The notes beneath the pieces are model-generated. The model did not search any database. It saw nothing but the letters and a program-made list of their open reading frames with translations, and was not told the DNA's origin. Source: Actinomyces oris (GTDB taxonomy: Bacteria; Actinomycetota; Actinomycetes; Actinomycetales; Actinomycetaceae). From it: DNA of 64,000 bases. The stretch is from the NCBI RefSeq assembly GCF_001553935.1, contig NZ_CP014232.1, positions 248,001 through 312,000 of the forward strand, in the 5' to 3' direction. Below, piece by piece: positions 8,214 to 17,032 of the stretch (positions within the stretch are counted from its first letter, which is position 1; every line of letters begins with the position of its first letter). The position numbers and the translations under genes are program-made.

Positions 8214-9059
8214 TCAGGGTCGGACGAGGTCGAGGGCGCCCTCGTCGAGGATCTGTTCCAGCAGCTCGGGCGGCATGAGGTTCTCCCCCAGGCGGTTGGG
8301 CTTCCCGGTGCCGTGGTAGTCCGAGGCCCCCGACAGCCCCAGCCCCAGGCGCTGGGCCAGAAGGCGAACCTGCTCGCGCTGCTCGGGGCCCTGGTCGCGA
8401 TGGTTCATCTCCAGGGCCGCCAGGCCGGCCTCGGCCATCTGGGCGAAGGTCTCATCGGGCACGAGGCGGCGTTGGCGGGAGGCGGCGCGCGGGTGGGCCG
8501 CCACCGGGACCCCACCGGCGGCGCGCACCAGGCGGCAGGCCTCCACCGGGTCCAGCGCCCAGTGGTGGACATAGTAGGGCGAGGAGGTGGCCAGCGGCCC
8601 GGCGAAGGCGGCGTTGCGATCGGGGAAGGATCCGGCCGTCACCAGGGCATCGGCGATATGGGGCCGGCCGATCGTGTGGGAGTCGGCCGACTGGGACAGG
8701 ACGTCCTCCCAGGTGACCGGGTAGTCCTCACTGAGGCGCTCGACCATCCGCTGCGCCCGGCTGTCGCGCGAGCGGCGGGCACGGGCGAAGGCGGCCTCCA
8801 GCCCGGCATCATCGGCCCGGTGCAGGTAGGACAGCAGGTGGAGGGTGACCCCGTCAGCGGCGCAGGAGATCTCGGTGCCGCGCAGCAGGGCGACGCCGGT
8901 ATCCGGGACGGCCCGGGCCGCCTCCTGCCAGCCGGCCATCGTGTCGTGGTCGGTCAGGCCGACGACGTCGAGGCCGGCCGCGGCCGCCTGAGCCATGAGC
9001 CCGGCGGGCGAGTCGGTGCCGTCGGAGCAGGCCGAGTGGGTGTGGGGGTCGATACGCAC
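8214..9059 (-). CDS. PHP-domain phosphoesterase
   Basis: A 281-residue metal-dependent phosphoesterase of the PHP family, related to the RNase AM/YciV group (3',5'-nucleoside bisphosphate or RNA phosphatases). Metal-binding motifs are DPHTHSACSDGT at the N-terminus, GLTDHDT, the AHP motif (PVAAHPRAA) and a C-terminal GASDYHG. The GTG at 9059 places DPHTH at residues 3-7, as in the family. TACACT lies exactly six bases upstream without a Shine-Dalgarno sequence, which fits leaderless transcription. It is divergent from the oxidoreductase at 9117. Confidence 0.87.
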   Translation of the reverse strand: MRIDPHTHSACSDGTDSPAGLMAQAAAAGLDVVGLTDHDTMAGWQEAARAVPDTGVALLRGTEISCAADGVTLHLLSYLHRADDAGLEAAFARARRSRDSRAQRMVERLSEDYPVTWEDVLSQSADSHTIGRPHIADALVTAGSFPDRNAAFAGPLATSSPYYVHHWALDPVEACRLVRAAGGVPVAAHPRAASRQRRLVPDETFAQMAEAGLAALEMNHRDQGPEQREQVRLLAQRLGLGLSGASDYHGTGKPNRLGENLMPPELLEQILDEGALDLVRP

Positions 9060-9116
9060 CGGGACAGTGTAGGTAAGTGCGGGCAGCGCGTAGGGAGGCG
9101 TGGAAGACTGGATGAC

Positions 9117-10217
9117 ATGAGCGAGCCGAGCCGTATGAGCAATATTGTGTCCACCACGCGGCGCGCCGCCGACACCCCAATCCGCTTCGGGGTGATCGGC
9201 GCCGGTTTCATCGCCCGCTGGTTCGCCGAGGCAGTCGCCCGCGAGCCGGGTGCCCAGATCGTGGCCGTCACCTCCGCCCACCGCGAGCGCGCCGAAGCCT
9301 TCGCCACCGAGCACGGAGTTCCGCATGCCTATGCCTCGCTTAAGGAGATGCTCACCGCCCACGGCCCGGGCTCGCAGGACCCGATCGACGTCATCCATGT
9401 GGGCTCCCCCAACTCCCTGCACGCGCAGCACGCGATCGCGGCCCTGGAGGCCGGTTTTCACGTGGTAGTGGAGAAGCCCTTCGCCCTGACGCGCTCGCAG
9501 GCCGAGGCGATGGTGGAGGCGGCGCAGGCGGCCGACCGCTTTCTCATGGAGGGGTGGCTGTCCGCCTTCGAGCCCGGGGTGGCTCGGCTACGTGAGCATC
9601 TGCCGCGGCTGGGGCAGCTGCACCGGGTGGTGCTGTCCAAGGAGCAGTTCTCCTCGCGGATGGAGGTCTACCGCTCCGGTGGCCTACCGCCGGCCTTCAA
9701 TCCGGCTCTGGGCGGCGGCTCCCTCATGGACCTGGGCATCTACCCGGTCAGCCTGGCCATTCACCTCTTCGGTGAGCCGGACCGGGTGACGGCTACGGGG
9801 ACGCTGCTGGAGTGCAGTGTCGACGCACGGGGCACGGTGGTCCTGTCCTACGACTGCGGTGAGCACGCCGGGCTGGAGGTCGTCTGCCTGCACTCCAAGA
9901 CCTCCCCGGGAATGGAGTCGAGCTTCGCCGGGGACCATGACGTGCTGAGCATTGACGACTGCCAGTGGCCTCGGCGCATCGAGCTGCACGGTCCGGCGGC
10001 AGCGACGGGCACGGGTGAGGACCTGTCGGTCGAGCGCGGCGCTGAGGCGCCCGGTCACCAGCTCGCCTACGAGCTGGCCGAGGTGTGCCGCCTGGTGCGT
10101 GCCGGCGCGCGCCAGTCCGATCTGCACCCGCTGAGCCGCTGTGTGGCGGCGGTCGGGGTTCTGCAGGAGGCACGCCGCCAGGTGGGGGTGCGCTTCCCGG
10201 CCGATGAGCAGGGCTGA
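9117..10217 (+). CDS. Gfo/Idh/MocA-family NAD(P)-dependent oxidoreductase
   Basis: A 366-residue dehydrogenase with an N-terminal Rossmann fold (FGVIGAGFIARWFAEA near residues 23-38) and the family motif VVEKPFALT, which carries the catalytic Lys region. The C-terminal half contains GGGSLMDLGIYPVSLAIHLFG, typical of this family. Substrates are usually sugars, inositols or related polyols, and none can be assigned here. ATG at 9117 and ATG at 9135 are both possible starts. No linked sugar operon is visible; it is followed by aminopeptidase P on the same strand. Confidence 0.85.
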   Translation: MSEPSRMSNIVSTTRRAADTPIRFGVIGAGFIARWFAEAVAREPGAQIVAVTSAHRERAEAFATEHGVPHAYASLKEMLTAHGPGSQDPIDVIHVGSPNSLHAQHAIAALEAGFHVVVEKPFALTRSQAEAMVEAAQAADRFLMEGWLSAFEPGVARLREHLPRLGQLHRVVLSKEQFSSRMEVYRSGGLPPAFNPALGGGSLMDLGIYPVSLAIHLFGEPDRVTATGTLLECSVDARGTVVLSYDCGEHAGLEVVCLHSKTSPGMESSFAGDHDVLSIDDCQWPRRIELHGPAAATGTGEDLSVERGAEAPGHQLAYELAEVCRLVRAGARQSDLHPLSRCVAAVGVLQEARRQVGVRFPADEQG

Positions 10218-10284
10218 GCCGCCCCCGCGTTCCTGAGTCCCCCACCGAGCGCCGGTTGGGGCCCAACAGTGGAATGATGCCCCT

Positions 10285-11910
10285 ATGGCATCGACTTCTC
10301 CCGCAGACAACCGTCCGTCCGACGAGACCCCCGACTCCTCGCAGGAGGCCCCCCAGTCCTTGGCGGCGCGAGGCTCCAACCGGTCCCGCCAGCCCGAGAA
10401 CCAGGCCTTCCGTGACTTCATCGGCTCGGGGTGGGGGCCGCGTCCCGAAGGCCTGCCCACCCGCAGCGAGGCGGCTCCCTGGGCGGCCGCCCGCCGTGAG
10501 GCCCTCGGCAGGCTCTTCCCCGGCGAGCGTCTGGTGCTCCCCGCCGGCGCGCTCAAGGTGCGCAACAACGACTGCGACTACCGGTTCAGGCCCCACAGCG
10601 CCTTCGCCCACCTGGCCGGAACCGGCACGGACTTCGAGCCGGATGCCGTGCTCGTCCTGGACCCCCTCACCGCGCCGAGTCAGGACGCCGGTTCCCCGGA
10701 CGGCTCCGATGACACCGACGACGTCGCCCCGACGCATGAGGCAGTCCTCTACTTCCGGCCCCGGGCCTCGCGATCCAGCCAGGAGTTCTACGGCGACCCC
10801 CGCTACGGCGAGCTGTGGGTGGGGGTGCGGCCCTCCCTGGAGGAGGTCGAGGCCTCCACCGGCATGCGCTGCGCCCACATCGACTCCCTGCCCGACGCGC
10901 TGGCCAAGGATGCCGGTCCCGACGCGGTGCAGCTGCGCGTCGTCGCCGAGGCCGATGAGTCCGTCACCGCTCTGGTGACCACCACGCGGGAGAAGGTCGG
11001 GCTGCAGACCGGCCAGGGCGCCGCGGAGGTGGACGCGGGTCTGGCCGAGGCCGCCAGCGAGCTGCGCCTGGTCAAGGACCCCTGGGAGATCGACCAGCTG
11101 CGTGCCGCCGTCGCCGCCACCAAGGCCGGCTTCGACGACCTCATCCGCTCCATCCCCCGGGCCCGCGGCCACTGGCGCGGTGAGCGGGTCCTGGAGGGGG
11201 CCTTCGGGGCCAAGGCCCGTGAGGAGGGCAACGGCCTGGGCTATGACACGATCGCCGCGGCCGGCAACCACGCCAACACCCTGCACTGGATCAACAACGA
11301 CGGCGCCGTCGAGCCCGGCCAGCTGGTCCTGGTGGACGCCGGCGTCGAGGTCGACTCCCTCTACACCGCTGACGTCACTCGCACGATCCCGGTCGATGGT
11401 CGCTTCACCGAGGCTCAGCGCCGGATCTACCAGGCGGTTCTCGACGCCGCCGACGCCGCCTTCGCCCGTGCGGGCACCCCGGGCTGCCGCTTCAAGGACG
11501 TCCACGCCGCCGCCATGGAGGTGATCGCCGCCCGCCTGGAGGAGTGGGGGATGCTGCCCGAGGGCGTCAGCGCAGCCGACTCCCTGGCCCCCGAAGGCCA
11601 GTACCACCGGCGCTGGATGGTGCACGGCACCAGCCACCATCTGGGCCTGGATGTCCACGACTGCGCCCAGGCGCGCCGCGAGATGTACATGGAGGCCGAG
11701 CTCAAGCCGGGCATGTGCTTCACCATCGAACCGGGACTGTACTTCCGCGAGGACGACCTGCTGGTGCCCGCCGAGATGCGTGGCACGGGCGTGCGCATCG
11801 AGGACGACGTCGTGGTGCGCGAGGACGGCAGCGTGGAGCGCCTCACTCAGGACGTGCCCCGCACCGTGGAGGAGGTCGAGGCCTGGGTGAGCGGACTCAT
11901 CGCCGACTGA
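10285..11910 (+). CDS. pepP: Xaa-Pro aminopeptidase (aminopeptidase P, M24B)
   Basis: A 541-residue dinuclear-metal aminopeptidase that removes N-terminal residues preceding proline. The N-terminal creatinase-like domain contains LPAGALKVRNNDCDYRFR. The pita-bread catalytic domain carries the metal ligands in LVDAGVEVDSLYTADVTRT, GTSHHLGLDVHD, FTIEPGLYF and GVRIEDDV. Length is slightly above E. coli PepP because of an N-terminal extension of about 60 residues. An AATGAT hexamer lies six bases before the ATG. Confidence 0.93.
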   Translation: MASTSPADNRPSDETPDSSQEAPQSLAARGSNRSRQPENQAFRDFIGSGWGPRPEGLPTRSEAAPWAAARREALGRLFPGERLVLPAGALKVRNNDCDYRFRPHSAFAHLAGTGTDFEPDAVLVLDPLTAPSQDAGSPDGSDDTDDVAPTHEAVLYFRPRASRSSQEFYGDPRYGELWVGVRPSLEEVEASTGMRCAHIDSLPDALAKDAGPDAVQLRVVAEADESVTALVTTTREKVGLQTGQGAAEVDAGLAEAASELRLVKDPWEIDQLRAAVAATKAGFDDLIRSIPRARGHWRGERVLEGAFGAKAREEGNGLGYDTIAAAGNHANTLHWINNDGAVEPGQLVLVDAGVEVDSLYTADVTRTIPVDGRFTEAQRRIYQAVLDAADAAFARAGTPGCRFKDVHAAAMEVIAARLEEWGMLPEGVSAADSLAPEGQYHRRWMVHGTSHHLGLDVHDCAQARREMYMEAELKPGMCFTIEPGLYFREDDLLVPAEMRGTGVRIEDDVVVREDGSVERLTQDVPRTVEEVEAWVSGLIAD

Positions 11911-11954
11911 CTGCCGACTGACTGACTGCTCGGTCACCTCCCTTGCCGCTCATC

Positions 11955-11978
11955 GCTATTCGTAGATAGCATCGCCGT
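11955..11978 (+). promoter_or_regulatory. promoter -10 with overlapping operator for the ArsR-family gene
   Basis: GCTAT (11955-11959) and ATAGC (11966-11970) form an inverted repeat with a six-base spacer. Its right arm overlaps a TAGCAT -10 hexamer (11967-11972) that lies exactly six bases before the ATG at 11979. There is no Shine-Dalgarno sequence, so the transcript is probably leaderless. ArsR-family repressors commonly bind such short AT-rich dyads over their own promoter. Confidence 0.55.
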
Positions 11979-12350
11979 ATGACGATGAAACATGGGCTGC
12001 TGCCCGAGGACCGCCCCCAGGACCACGGTGCTGTGCGCGAGGCCTCCACCGTGGCCTCCCTGCTCGATGTCCTGGGGGACGCCACCCGCCTGGCGATCCT
12101 GCGCCACCTCCACGGCGGCGAGCACCGGGTGGTGGAGCTGACCGAGCACCTGGGCCTGGCCCAGTCGACCGTCTCCCAGCACCTGGCGATCCTGCGCAGC
12201 GCCGGTCTCATCTCCAGCCACTCCCACGGACGGGCCAACGTCAGCCGGATCGAGAACCCCGAGGCCATCGAGCAGGTCCTGGCCGCTGCCGAGTCCTTGG
12301 CCGCCGTCATCTCCGCGGACGGAGTGAGCCGGGGCAAGGAGCCGCAGTGA
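11979..12350 (+). CDS. ArsR/SmtB-family metal-sensing repressor
   Basis: A 123-residue winged-helix repressor. The DNA-recognition helix is in LGLAQSTVSQHLAILRSAGLI, followed by the wing SHSHGRANVSRI. His residues at both ends (MKHGLL and DHG near the N-terminus) could take part in metal sensing. The gene overlaps the CDF transporter start by four bases, so the two form an operon. The usual logic is that metal binding releases the repressor and turns on efflux. Zinc, cobalt or cadmium are all possible. Confidence 0.9.
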   Translation: MTMKHGLLPEDRPQDHGAVREASTVASLLDVLGDATRLAILRHLHGGEHRVVELTEHLGLAQSTVSQHLAILRSAGLISSHSHGRANVSRIENPEAIEQVLAAAESLAAVISADGVSRGKEPQ

Positions 12351-13333
12351 GCACCCCAGCCGGCCACGAGCCCGACACCCATTCCCACCACCACTCCCAC
12401 CATCAGTCCCACGGTCACTCGCACAACCACGGTGCCGGGGCCTCACGAGGTCGTCTCCTGGTCGCCCTGTGCCTGTCGACCACGGTCCTGGTGGCCGAGA
12501 TCGTCAGCGCCCTTGTCACCGGATCGCTGGCGCTGCTGGCCGACGCCGGGCACATGCTCACCGACGTCGCCGGCCTGGCCATGGCCCTGACGGCCGCCCA
12601 GCTGTCCACGCGTCCGGCCACGGACCGCTCCACCTGGGGCATGCGTCGCGCCGAGGTCATCGGGGCCGCGCTCCAGGCGGGCATGCTCGCCGTCGTCGGG
12701 CTCTTCGTGGCCTTCAAGGCGGTTCACAACCTGCTGGTAGCCCCGCAGGTCGAGGCCTCGGGCATGCTCGTCATGGGTGTCATCGGCCTGGCCGCCAACG
12801 TCATCGCGCTGCTGGTCCTCTCTGGCGGCCGGGGGCATGACGGACACGGCGAGAACCTCAACATGAGGGCCGCCCTGCTGGAGGTCCTCAATGACGCCCT
12901 GGGATCAGTGGGCGTCATCATCGCCGCCGCCGTCGTGGCCCGCACCGGCTGGACGCGGGCCGACGCCGTGGCCTCCCTGCTCATCGCCGTCCTCATCCTG
13001 CCCCGGGCGGTGACGCTGCTGCGCTCGGCCCTGGCGGTGCTCATGGACTTCACTCCCCAGGAACTGGACCTGGCGCAGGTGCGCTCGCACATGCTCGGCA
13101 TCGACCACGTCGAGGAGGTCCACGACCTGCATGCGTGGACCGTCGCCTCGGGCATGCCGGTGCTGACCGCGCACGTCGTCGTGCGCGACGAGTGCCTGCG
13201 CGACGGTCACACCGAGGAGATCCTCGACCGGCTCCAGAGCTGCGTGGCCGAGCACTTCCCGGTCAGGATCCAGCACGCGACCCTCCAGCTCGAGCCCCTC
13301 TCGCACCTCGAGCACGAGGCCGCCTACTGCTAG
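12347..13333 (+). CDS. cation diffusion facilitator metal exporter
   Basis: A 328-residue CDF (CzcD/ZitB-like) proton antiporter expected to export Zn2+ or similar metals. The N-terminal 25 residues are His-rich (HSHHHSHHQSHGHSHNH), typical of a metal-collecting tail. Six membrane segments carry the metal-site motifs LLADAGHMLTD and LLEVLNDALGSVGV (HxxxD-like and NDxxxS). The cytoplasmic C-terminal domain has HVEEVHDLHAWTV. The GTG start overlaps the stop of the ArsR-family gene. Confidence 0.93.
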   Translation: MSTPAGHEPDTHSHHHSHHQSHGHSHNHGAGASRGRLLVALCLSTTVLVAEIVSALVTGSLALLADAGHMLTDVAGLAMALTAAQLSTRPATDRSTWGMRRAEVIGAALQAGMLAVVGLFVAFKAVHNLLVAPQVEASGMLVMGVIGLAANVIALLVLSGGRGHDGHGENLNMRAALLEVLNDALGSVGVIIAAAVVARTGWTRADAVASLLIAVLILPRAVTLLRSALAVLMDFTPQELDLAQVRSHMLGIDHVEEVHDLHAWTVASGMPVLTAHVVVRDECLRDGHTEEILDRLQSCVAEHFPVRIQHATLQLEPLSHLEHEAAYC

Positions 13334-13339
13334 ACCGGG

Positions 13340-14188
13340 TCAGGAACGGCGGTAGCGCTTCCGGGTCGGCTCGGGAATGTGAGCCGGCTCCCCACCCTCC
13401 AGGTGCTCACGGGCGAAGGCCAGCGCGCTGGCGAGACCCTCGACACGCTGGGCGGCCGTCATGGACCGGGTGCTCACCTCGACGACGACCTGTCCCCCAC
13501 CGGCCTCGAAACCGGTGGCCACCAGGTGCTTGAGAACCCCTGCGCAGTCCTGGTTGCCCTGCCCGGGCAGCAGGTGGTCGTCCAAGGGCCCGGGCACACC
13601 GTCAGTCAGGTGCAGGTGGCGCAGCGTGGGCCCCAGCGCACGGGCCATGGCCAGGGCGTCGGAGCCGGAGGTGGCGGCGTGGGAGATGTCCAGCGTCACC
13701 GACTTGTAGCCCTGCCCCACCGGGTCCCAGGTGGGCGAGTATGCCTGGAAGTCTCGCGTGGAGTGGGCGTGGCGGGGTCGCCAGGTGAACATGTTCTCCA
13801 CCGCCAGGTGGATGCCCGTGGTCGCCTCGCGCTGCGCGACCCCGGCGATGAAGGAGCGCGCGTAACGGGTCTGCCAGAAGAAGGGCGGGTGCAGCACCAC
13901 CGTGGGCGCCTCGAGGTAGTGGGCCAGCTCGATGGAGCGATCCACCTTGTCCCACGGATCGGCACCGAAAACCCCGCGGGTCACCAGCAGCGTGGGCGCG
14001 TGGACCGCCAGTACCGGCTGATCATGCTTCTCCACCAGAGCCGCCAGCCGGATGGCATCCTGGGATGCCTTCTCACTCCAGACCATGATCTCGACGCCGT
14101 CGTAGCCCAGCTCCTGGGCGATGGCGAAGGTCTCTGGAACACTGCCGGGAACCACGCAGGCTGTCGACAGCCCCACCGGAATGCTCAT
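13340..14188 (-). CDS. sugar phosphate isomerase/epimerase-like TIM barrel (AP2Ec family)
   Basis: A 282-residue protein of the xylose-isomerase-like TIM-barrel superfamily. Conserved barrel segments include GYDGVEIMVWSEK, PVLAVHAPTLL, VVLHPPFF, LAVENMF, VTLDISHAA and LRHLHLTDG, whose acidic and His residues usually bind a divalent metal. The exact substrate is unknown. The ATG at 14188 has GAGGGGG upstream; a longer frame exists but lacks a ribosome binding site. It lies 29 bases downstream of the YflT-like gene and probably shares its transcript. Confidence 0.75.
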   Translation of the reverse strand: MSIPVGLSTACVVPGSVPETFAIAQELGYDGVEIMVWSEKASQDAIRLAALVEKHDQPVLAVHAPTLLVTRGVFGADPWDKVDRSIELAHYLEAPTVVLHPPFFWQTRYARSFIAGVAQREATTGIHLAVENMFTWRPRHAHSTRDFQAYSPTWDPVGQGYKSVTLDISHAATSGSDALAMARALGPTLRHLHLTDGVPGPLDDHLLPGQGNQDCAGVLKHLVATGFEAGGGQVVVEVSTRSMTAAQRVEGLASALAFAREHLEGGEPAHIPEPTRKRYRRS

Positions 14189-14217
14189 TGTCGCGCCCCC
14201 TCGTCCCTCAGCACCGG

Positions 14218-15024
14218 TCAACCCCGGCTACCGGAGCCGGTCTCATCGCCGGGCTCCTGCGACGACGCCGGGGCCCCCGACTCCTTGTGATCCTCTGATC
14301 GCGAGGGACGCAGGAAGGGGTCGTAGTCCTCGGCAGCGGCCGGGGCGCCGGAGGCAGGGCCGGCCGCTGCGGTGGAGGTCCGCTCAGGAGCGTCGCTGCC
14401 GGGCTGCGGCAGACGCACTCCGAAGCGGGGCTGCTCATCGGGGCGCGATCCGAAGGCTGTGGGCCCAGGGGCCTCCTCCCTCGCCCGACGCCGCTCCTGG
14501 GAGCGCCGCAGCGCCCCTCCCCCGCGCGCAAGGTTGCCCGGGACATCGGCCAGAGCCTGGCTGGCCTCGCGAATCTCCCGGGCGGCGATGATGGAGTAGC
14601 GCGAGGCCACAACCTGGCTGATGGAGGTGAAGTCACGCCGCCCCCGGGTCAGTGCGTAGCTGAAGAGCTGGAAGACGATGCCCCACAGCACCCCCAGCAG
14701 GACGCAGGCCCAGAAGTTGAGCCTGGGGCCGCTGCTACCGGCCACCGACATGATGATGCCGAAGAACACCCCGATCCACAGGCCGTTCATGGCCCCCGAC
14801 ATCGCTGCACGTCCCCAGCTCATGCGTCCAGTGATGCGCTCGACCTGACGCAGGTCGGTGCCGATGATCGCCAGGTGCTGCACCGGGAAGCCCTGATCCG
14901 ACAGGGCGTCCACTGCTCCCTGCGCCTCGGGGTAGGTCGCGAAGGAGGCCACCTCCTCCCCCTGGGGCATGACACCACCACTGGACGAGGTCAGGGAGGA
15001 CAACGAGCTCGGATTGGCGTTCAT
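14218..15024 (-). CDS. YflT/general-stress-protein-17M-like membrane protein
   Basis: A 268-residue protein. The N-terminal domain (VASFATYPEAQGAVDALSDQGFPVQHLAIIG) matches the general stress protein 17M-like fold. Two membrane helices follow (GLWIGVFFGIIMSVAG and FWACVLLGVLWGIVFQLF), then a long polar Arg/Pro/Ala-rich cytoplasmic tail. The role is unknown. The start at 15024 fits homology, and a GACGAT hexamer lies seven bases upstream, suggesting leaderless mRNA. It is divergent from the MgtE-like gene. Confidence 0.7.
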   Translation of the reverse strand: MNANPSSLSSLTSSSGGVMPQGEEVASFATYPEAQGAVDALSDQGFPVQHLAIIGTDLRQVERITGRMSWGRAAMSGAMNGLWIGVFFGIIMSVAGSSGPRLNFWACVLLGVLWGIVFQLFSYALTRGRRDFTSISQVVASRYSIIAAREIREASQALADVPGNLARGGGALRRSQERRRAREEAPGPTAFGSRPDEQPRFGVRLPQPGSDAPERTSTAAAGPASGAPAAAEDYDPFLRPSRSEDHKESGAPASSQEPGDETGSGSRG

Positions 15025-15104
15025 GGGGGCTATCGTCGCACGCGCGGGCACGCGGTACGGACCCATCGGGAGGCAATCACGCCTCAGGCGCATAGGCTTG
15101 GCTT

Positions 15105-16397
15105 GTGGAGAACACCAGGACGCGCACGACCAGCAGGGTTTTTGTGGCCCGCCTCATCGGCACCTCCGTCTTCGATCCCTTGGGCGATGAGGTGGGCAAG
15201 GTCCATGACGTCGTCGTCCTGCTGCAGATGCGCGGAGAACCCAGGGCCGTCGGCTTCGTCATCGAGGTCTCCAGCCGGCGCCGCGTCTTCCTGCCCCTGT
15301 CGAGGATCACCGCCATCGAGCCCGGAGCCGTCATCACCACGGGCCTGATGAACATCCGCCGCTTCACCCAGCGCCACGTGGAGACCCTGGTCGTCGGCGA
15401 GCTGCTGGACCGGGTGGTCACCATGCGCGACGGCTCGGGCAACGTCACGGTGCGCGACGTGGCCATCGAGCGCGACCGCGGCATGGACTGGAAGGTGACC
15501 CGCCTGTTCGTCCAGCGGGCCTCCTCAGGCCCTCTGGGCCTGCGCCGCGGGGAGACCTTCACGGTGCGCCCCGACGAGGTCAGCGGCCTGGCCGCCAGCG
15601 CCGACCAGCAGGGCGCCACCGCACTACTGGCCACTCTGGAGGACCTCAAGCCCGCCGACCTGGCCGACGTCATGCGCGACCTGCCCCAGGACAGCCAGAT
15701 GCGCGTGGCCGCCGAGCTGACCGATGAGCGCCTGGCCGACGTCCTGGAGGAGCTCGGCAACGAGGACGCCGTCGCCCTCCTGTCCCGCCTGGAGGCCGGG
15801 CGCGCCGCCCACGTCCTGGACGCCATGCAGCCCGATGACGCCGCCGACCTGGTCGCCGATCTGCCCCAGCTCAAGGCCACCGAGCTGCTGGGCCTCATGG
15901 AGCCCGAGGAGGCCGAGGACGTGCGCCGCCTCATGGCCTACGACGACTACACCGCCGGCGGCCTGATGACCACCGAGCCGATCATCCTGCCCCCCGAGTC
16001 GACGGTGGCGACCTTCCTGGCCCAGTCCCGCAAGGCCGAGGTTCCTCCCGCCCTGGCCGCCATCGGCTTCGTGTGCCGCCCGCCCCTGGAGTCCCCCACC
16101 GGCAAGTTCGTGGGCATGATCCACTTCCAGAGGGCGCTGCGCGAGCGCCCCCAGCGCATGGTCGGCTCCATCGTGGACACCGACGTCGACTCCGTGCGCC
16201 CCGAGGACTCCATCGGTACCGTCACCCGCCTGCTGGCCACCTACAACCTGACGGCCCTGCCGGTCCTCGACGACGCCGGACGCCTGCTGGGCGCCGTCAG
16301 TGTCGACGACGTCCTGGACCACCTCATGCCCGACGACTGGCGCGTGGCCGACGAGGCCGTCACCGACGAGACGATCGAGAGGGGCGCCAATGCCTGA
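15105..16397 (+). CDS. MgtE-like protein (PRC-barrel, MgtE_N and CBS pair) without membrane domain
   Basis: A 430-residue soluble protein. Residues about 10-160 resemble PRC-barrel modules. Residues about 170-290 are the MgtE N-terminal superhelix, with repeats such as DLADVMRDLPQD, LADVLEELGNEDAVALL and AADLVADLPQ. Residues about 290-415 are two CBS domains (TAGGLMTTEPIILPP, LPVLDDAGRLLGAVSVDDVL). MgtE magnesium channels have these sensor parts followed by five membrane helices, which are absent here. It overlaps the DUF1003 membrane protein gene by eight bases, so a sensor for that partner is a reasonable inference. TAGGCT lies six bases before the GTG start. Confidence 0.85.
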   Translation: MENTRTRTTSRVFVARLIGTSVFDPLGDEVGKVHDVVVLLQMRGEPRAVGFVIEVSSRRRVFLPLSRITAIEPGAVITTGLMNIRRFTQRHVETLVVGELLDRVVTMRDGSGNVTVRDVAIERDRGMDWKVTRLFVQRASSGPLGLRRGETFTVRPDEVSGLAASADQQGATALLATLEDLKPADLADVMRDLPQDSQMRVAAELTDERLADVLEELGNEDAVALLSRLEAGRAAHVLDAMQPDDAADLVADLPQLKATELLGLMEPEEAEDVRRLMAYDDYTAGGLMTTEPIILPPESTVATFLAQSRKAEVPPALAAIGFVCRPPLESPTGKFVGMIHFQRALRERPQRMVGSIVDTDVDSVRPEDSIGTVTRLLATYNLTALPVLDDAGRLLGAVSVDDVLDHLMPDDWRVADEAVTDETIERGANA

Positions 16398-16962
16398 CCA
16401 GCTCGACCAGCCCTTGCCCGACAGTCGCCTGCGGTGGCTGCGCAGGACGCATCCGGCCCACGCCTCGCGCTCGGACGGCTTCGGCCGCTTCGCCGAGGCC
16501 ACCGCCCGCTTCATGGGCTCGCCCAAGTTCGTGCTCTACATGACGATCTTCGTCGCTGTGTGGATCGTGGCGAACCTCATCCTGGCCAAGATGCAGCAGG
16601 CCTGGGACCCCTACCCCTTCATCCTGCTCAACCTGGCCTTCTCCACCCAGGCCTCCTACTCGGCCCCCCTCATCATGCTGGCCCAGAACCGGCAGGACGA
16701 CCGTGACCGGGTCACCGCCGAGCAGGACCGCCAGCGCGCCCAGCGCAACCTGGAGGACACCGAGTTCCTCACCCGGGAGATCGCCGCCCTGCGCCTGGCC
16801 ATGAACGACGTCGCCACCCGCGACTTCGTGCGCAGCGAACTTCGCGACATGCTCAGCGAGATCCTCGCCGAGGAGCGCCTCACCCGTGAAGAGATCGCCG
16901 AGTTCCAGGACAGCGGCGACGACGAGCCCGGCACCACTCCTGGACAGCGCACCGCCCAGTGA
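16390..16962 (+). CDS. DUF1003 membrane protein
   Basis: A 190-residue protein of the DUF1003 family. A soluble N-terminus precedes two membrane helices (FVLYMTIFVAVWIVANLIL and YPFILLNLAFSTQASYSAPLIM), which contain the family motif NLAFSTQA. A charged coiled-coil tail follows (QDRQRAQRNLEDTEFLTREIAALR). Function is unknown. It overlaps the preceding MgtE-like gene, and this pair followed by an Mrp ATPase is a common actinobacterial arrangement, so a physical or regulatory link in ion homeostasis is possible. Confidence 0.88.
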   Translation: MPDQLDQPLPDSRLRWLRRTHPAHASRSDGFGRFAEATARFMGSPKFVLYMTIFVAVWIVANLILAKMQQAWDPYPFILLNLAFSTQASYSAPLIMLAQNRQDDRDRVTAEQDRQRAQRNLEDTEFLTREIAALRLAMNDVATRDFVRSELRDMLSEILAEERLTREEIAEFQDSGDDEPGTTPGQRTAQ

Positions 16963-17020
16963 GGGAGCACCCGGCCCTCACGTGGGACTCGCCACCTGTC
17001 GTGGCGTTCGACGGCACCCC

Positions 17021-17032
17021 TAGGATGGGCCC
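17021..17032 (+). promoter_or_regulatory. -10 element giving a likely leaderless transcript for the Mrp gene
   Basis: TAGGAT (17021-17026) is followed by exactly six bases and then the ATG at 17033. No Shine-Dalgarno sequence is present. This is the TANNNT-N6-start arrangement of leaderless actinobacterial genes. Confidence 0.6.
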
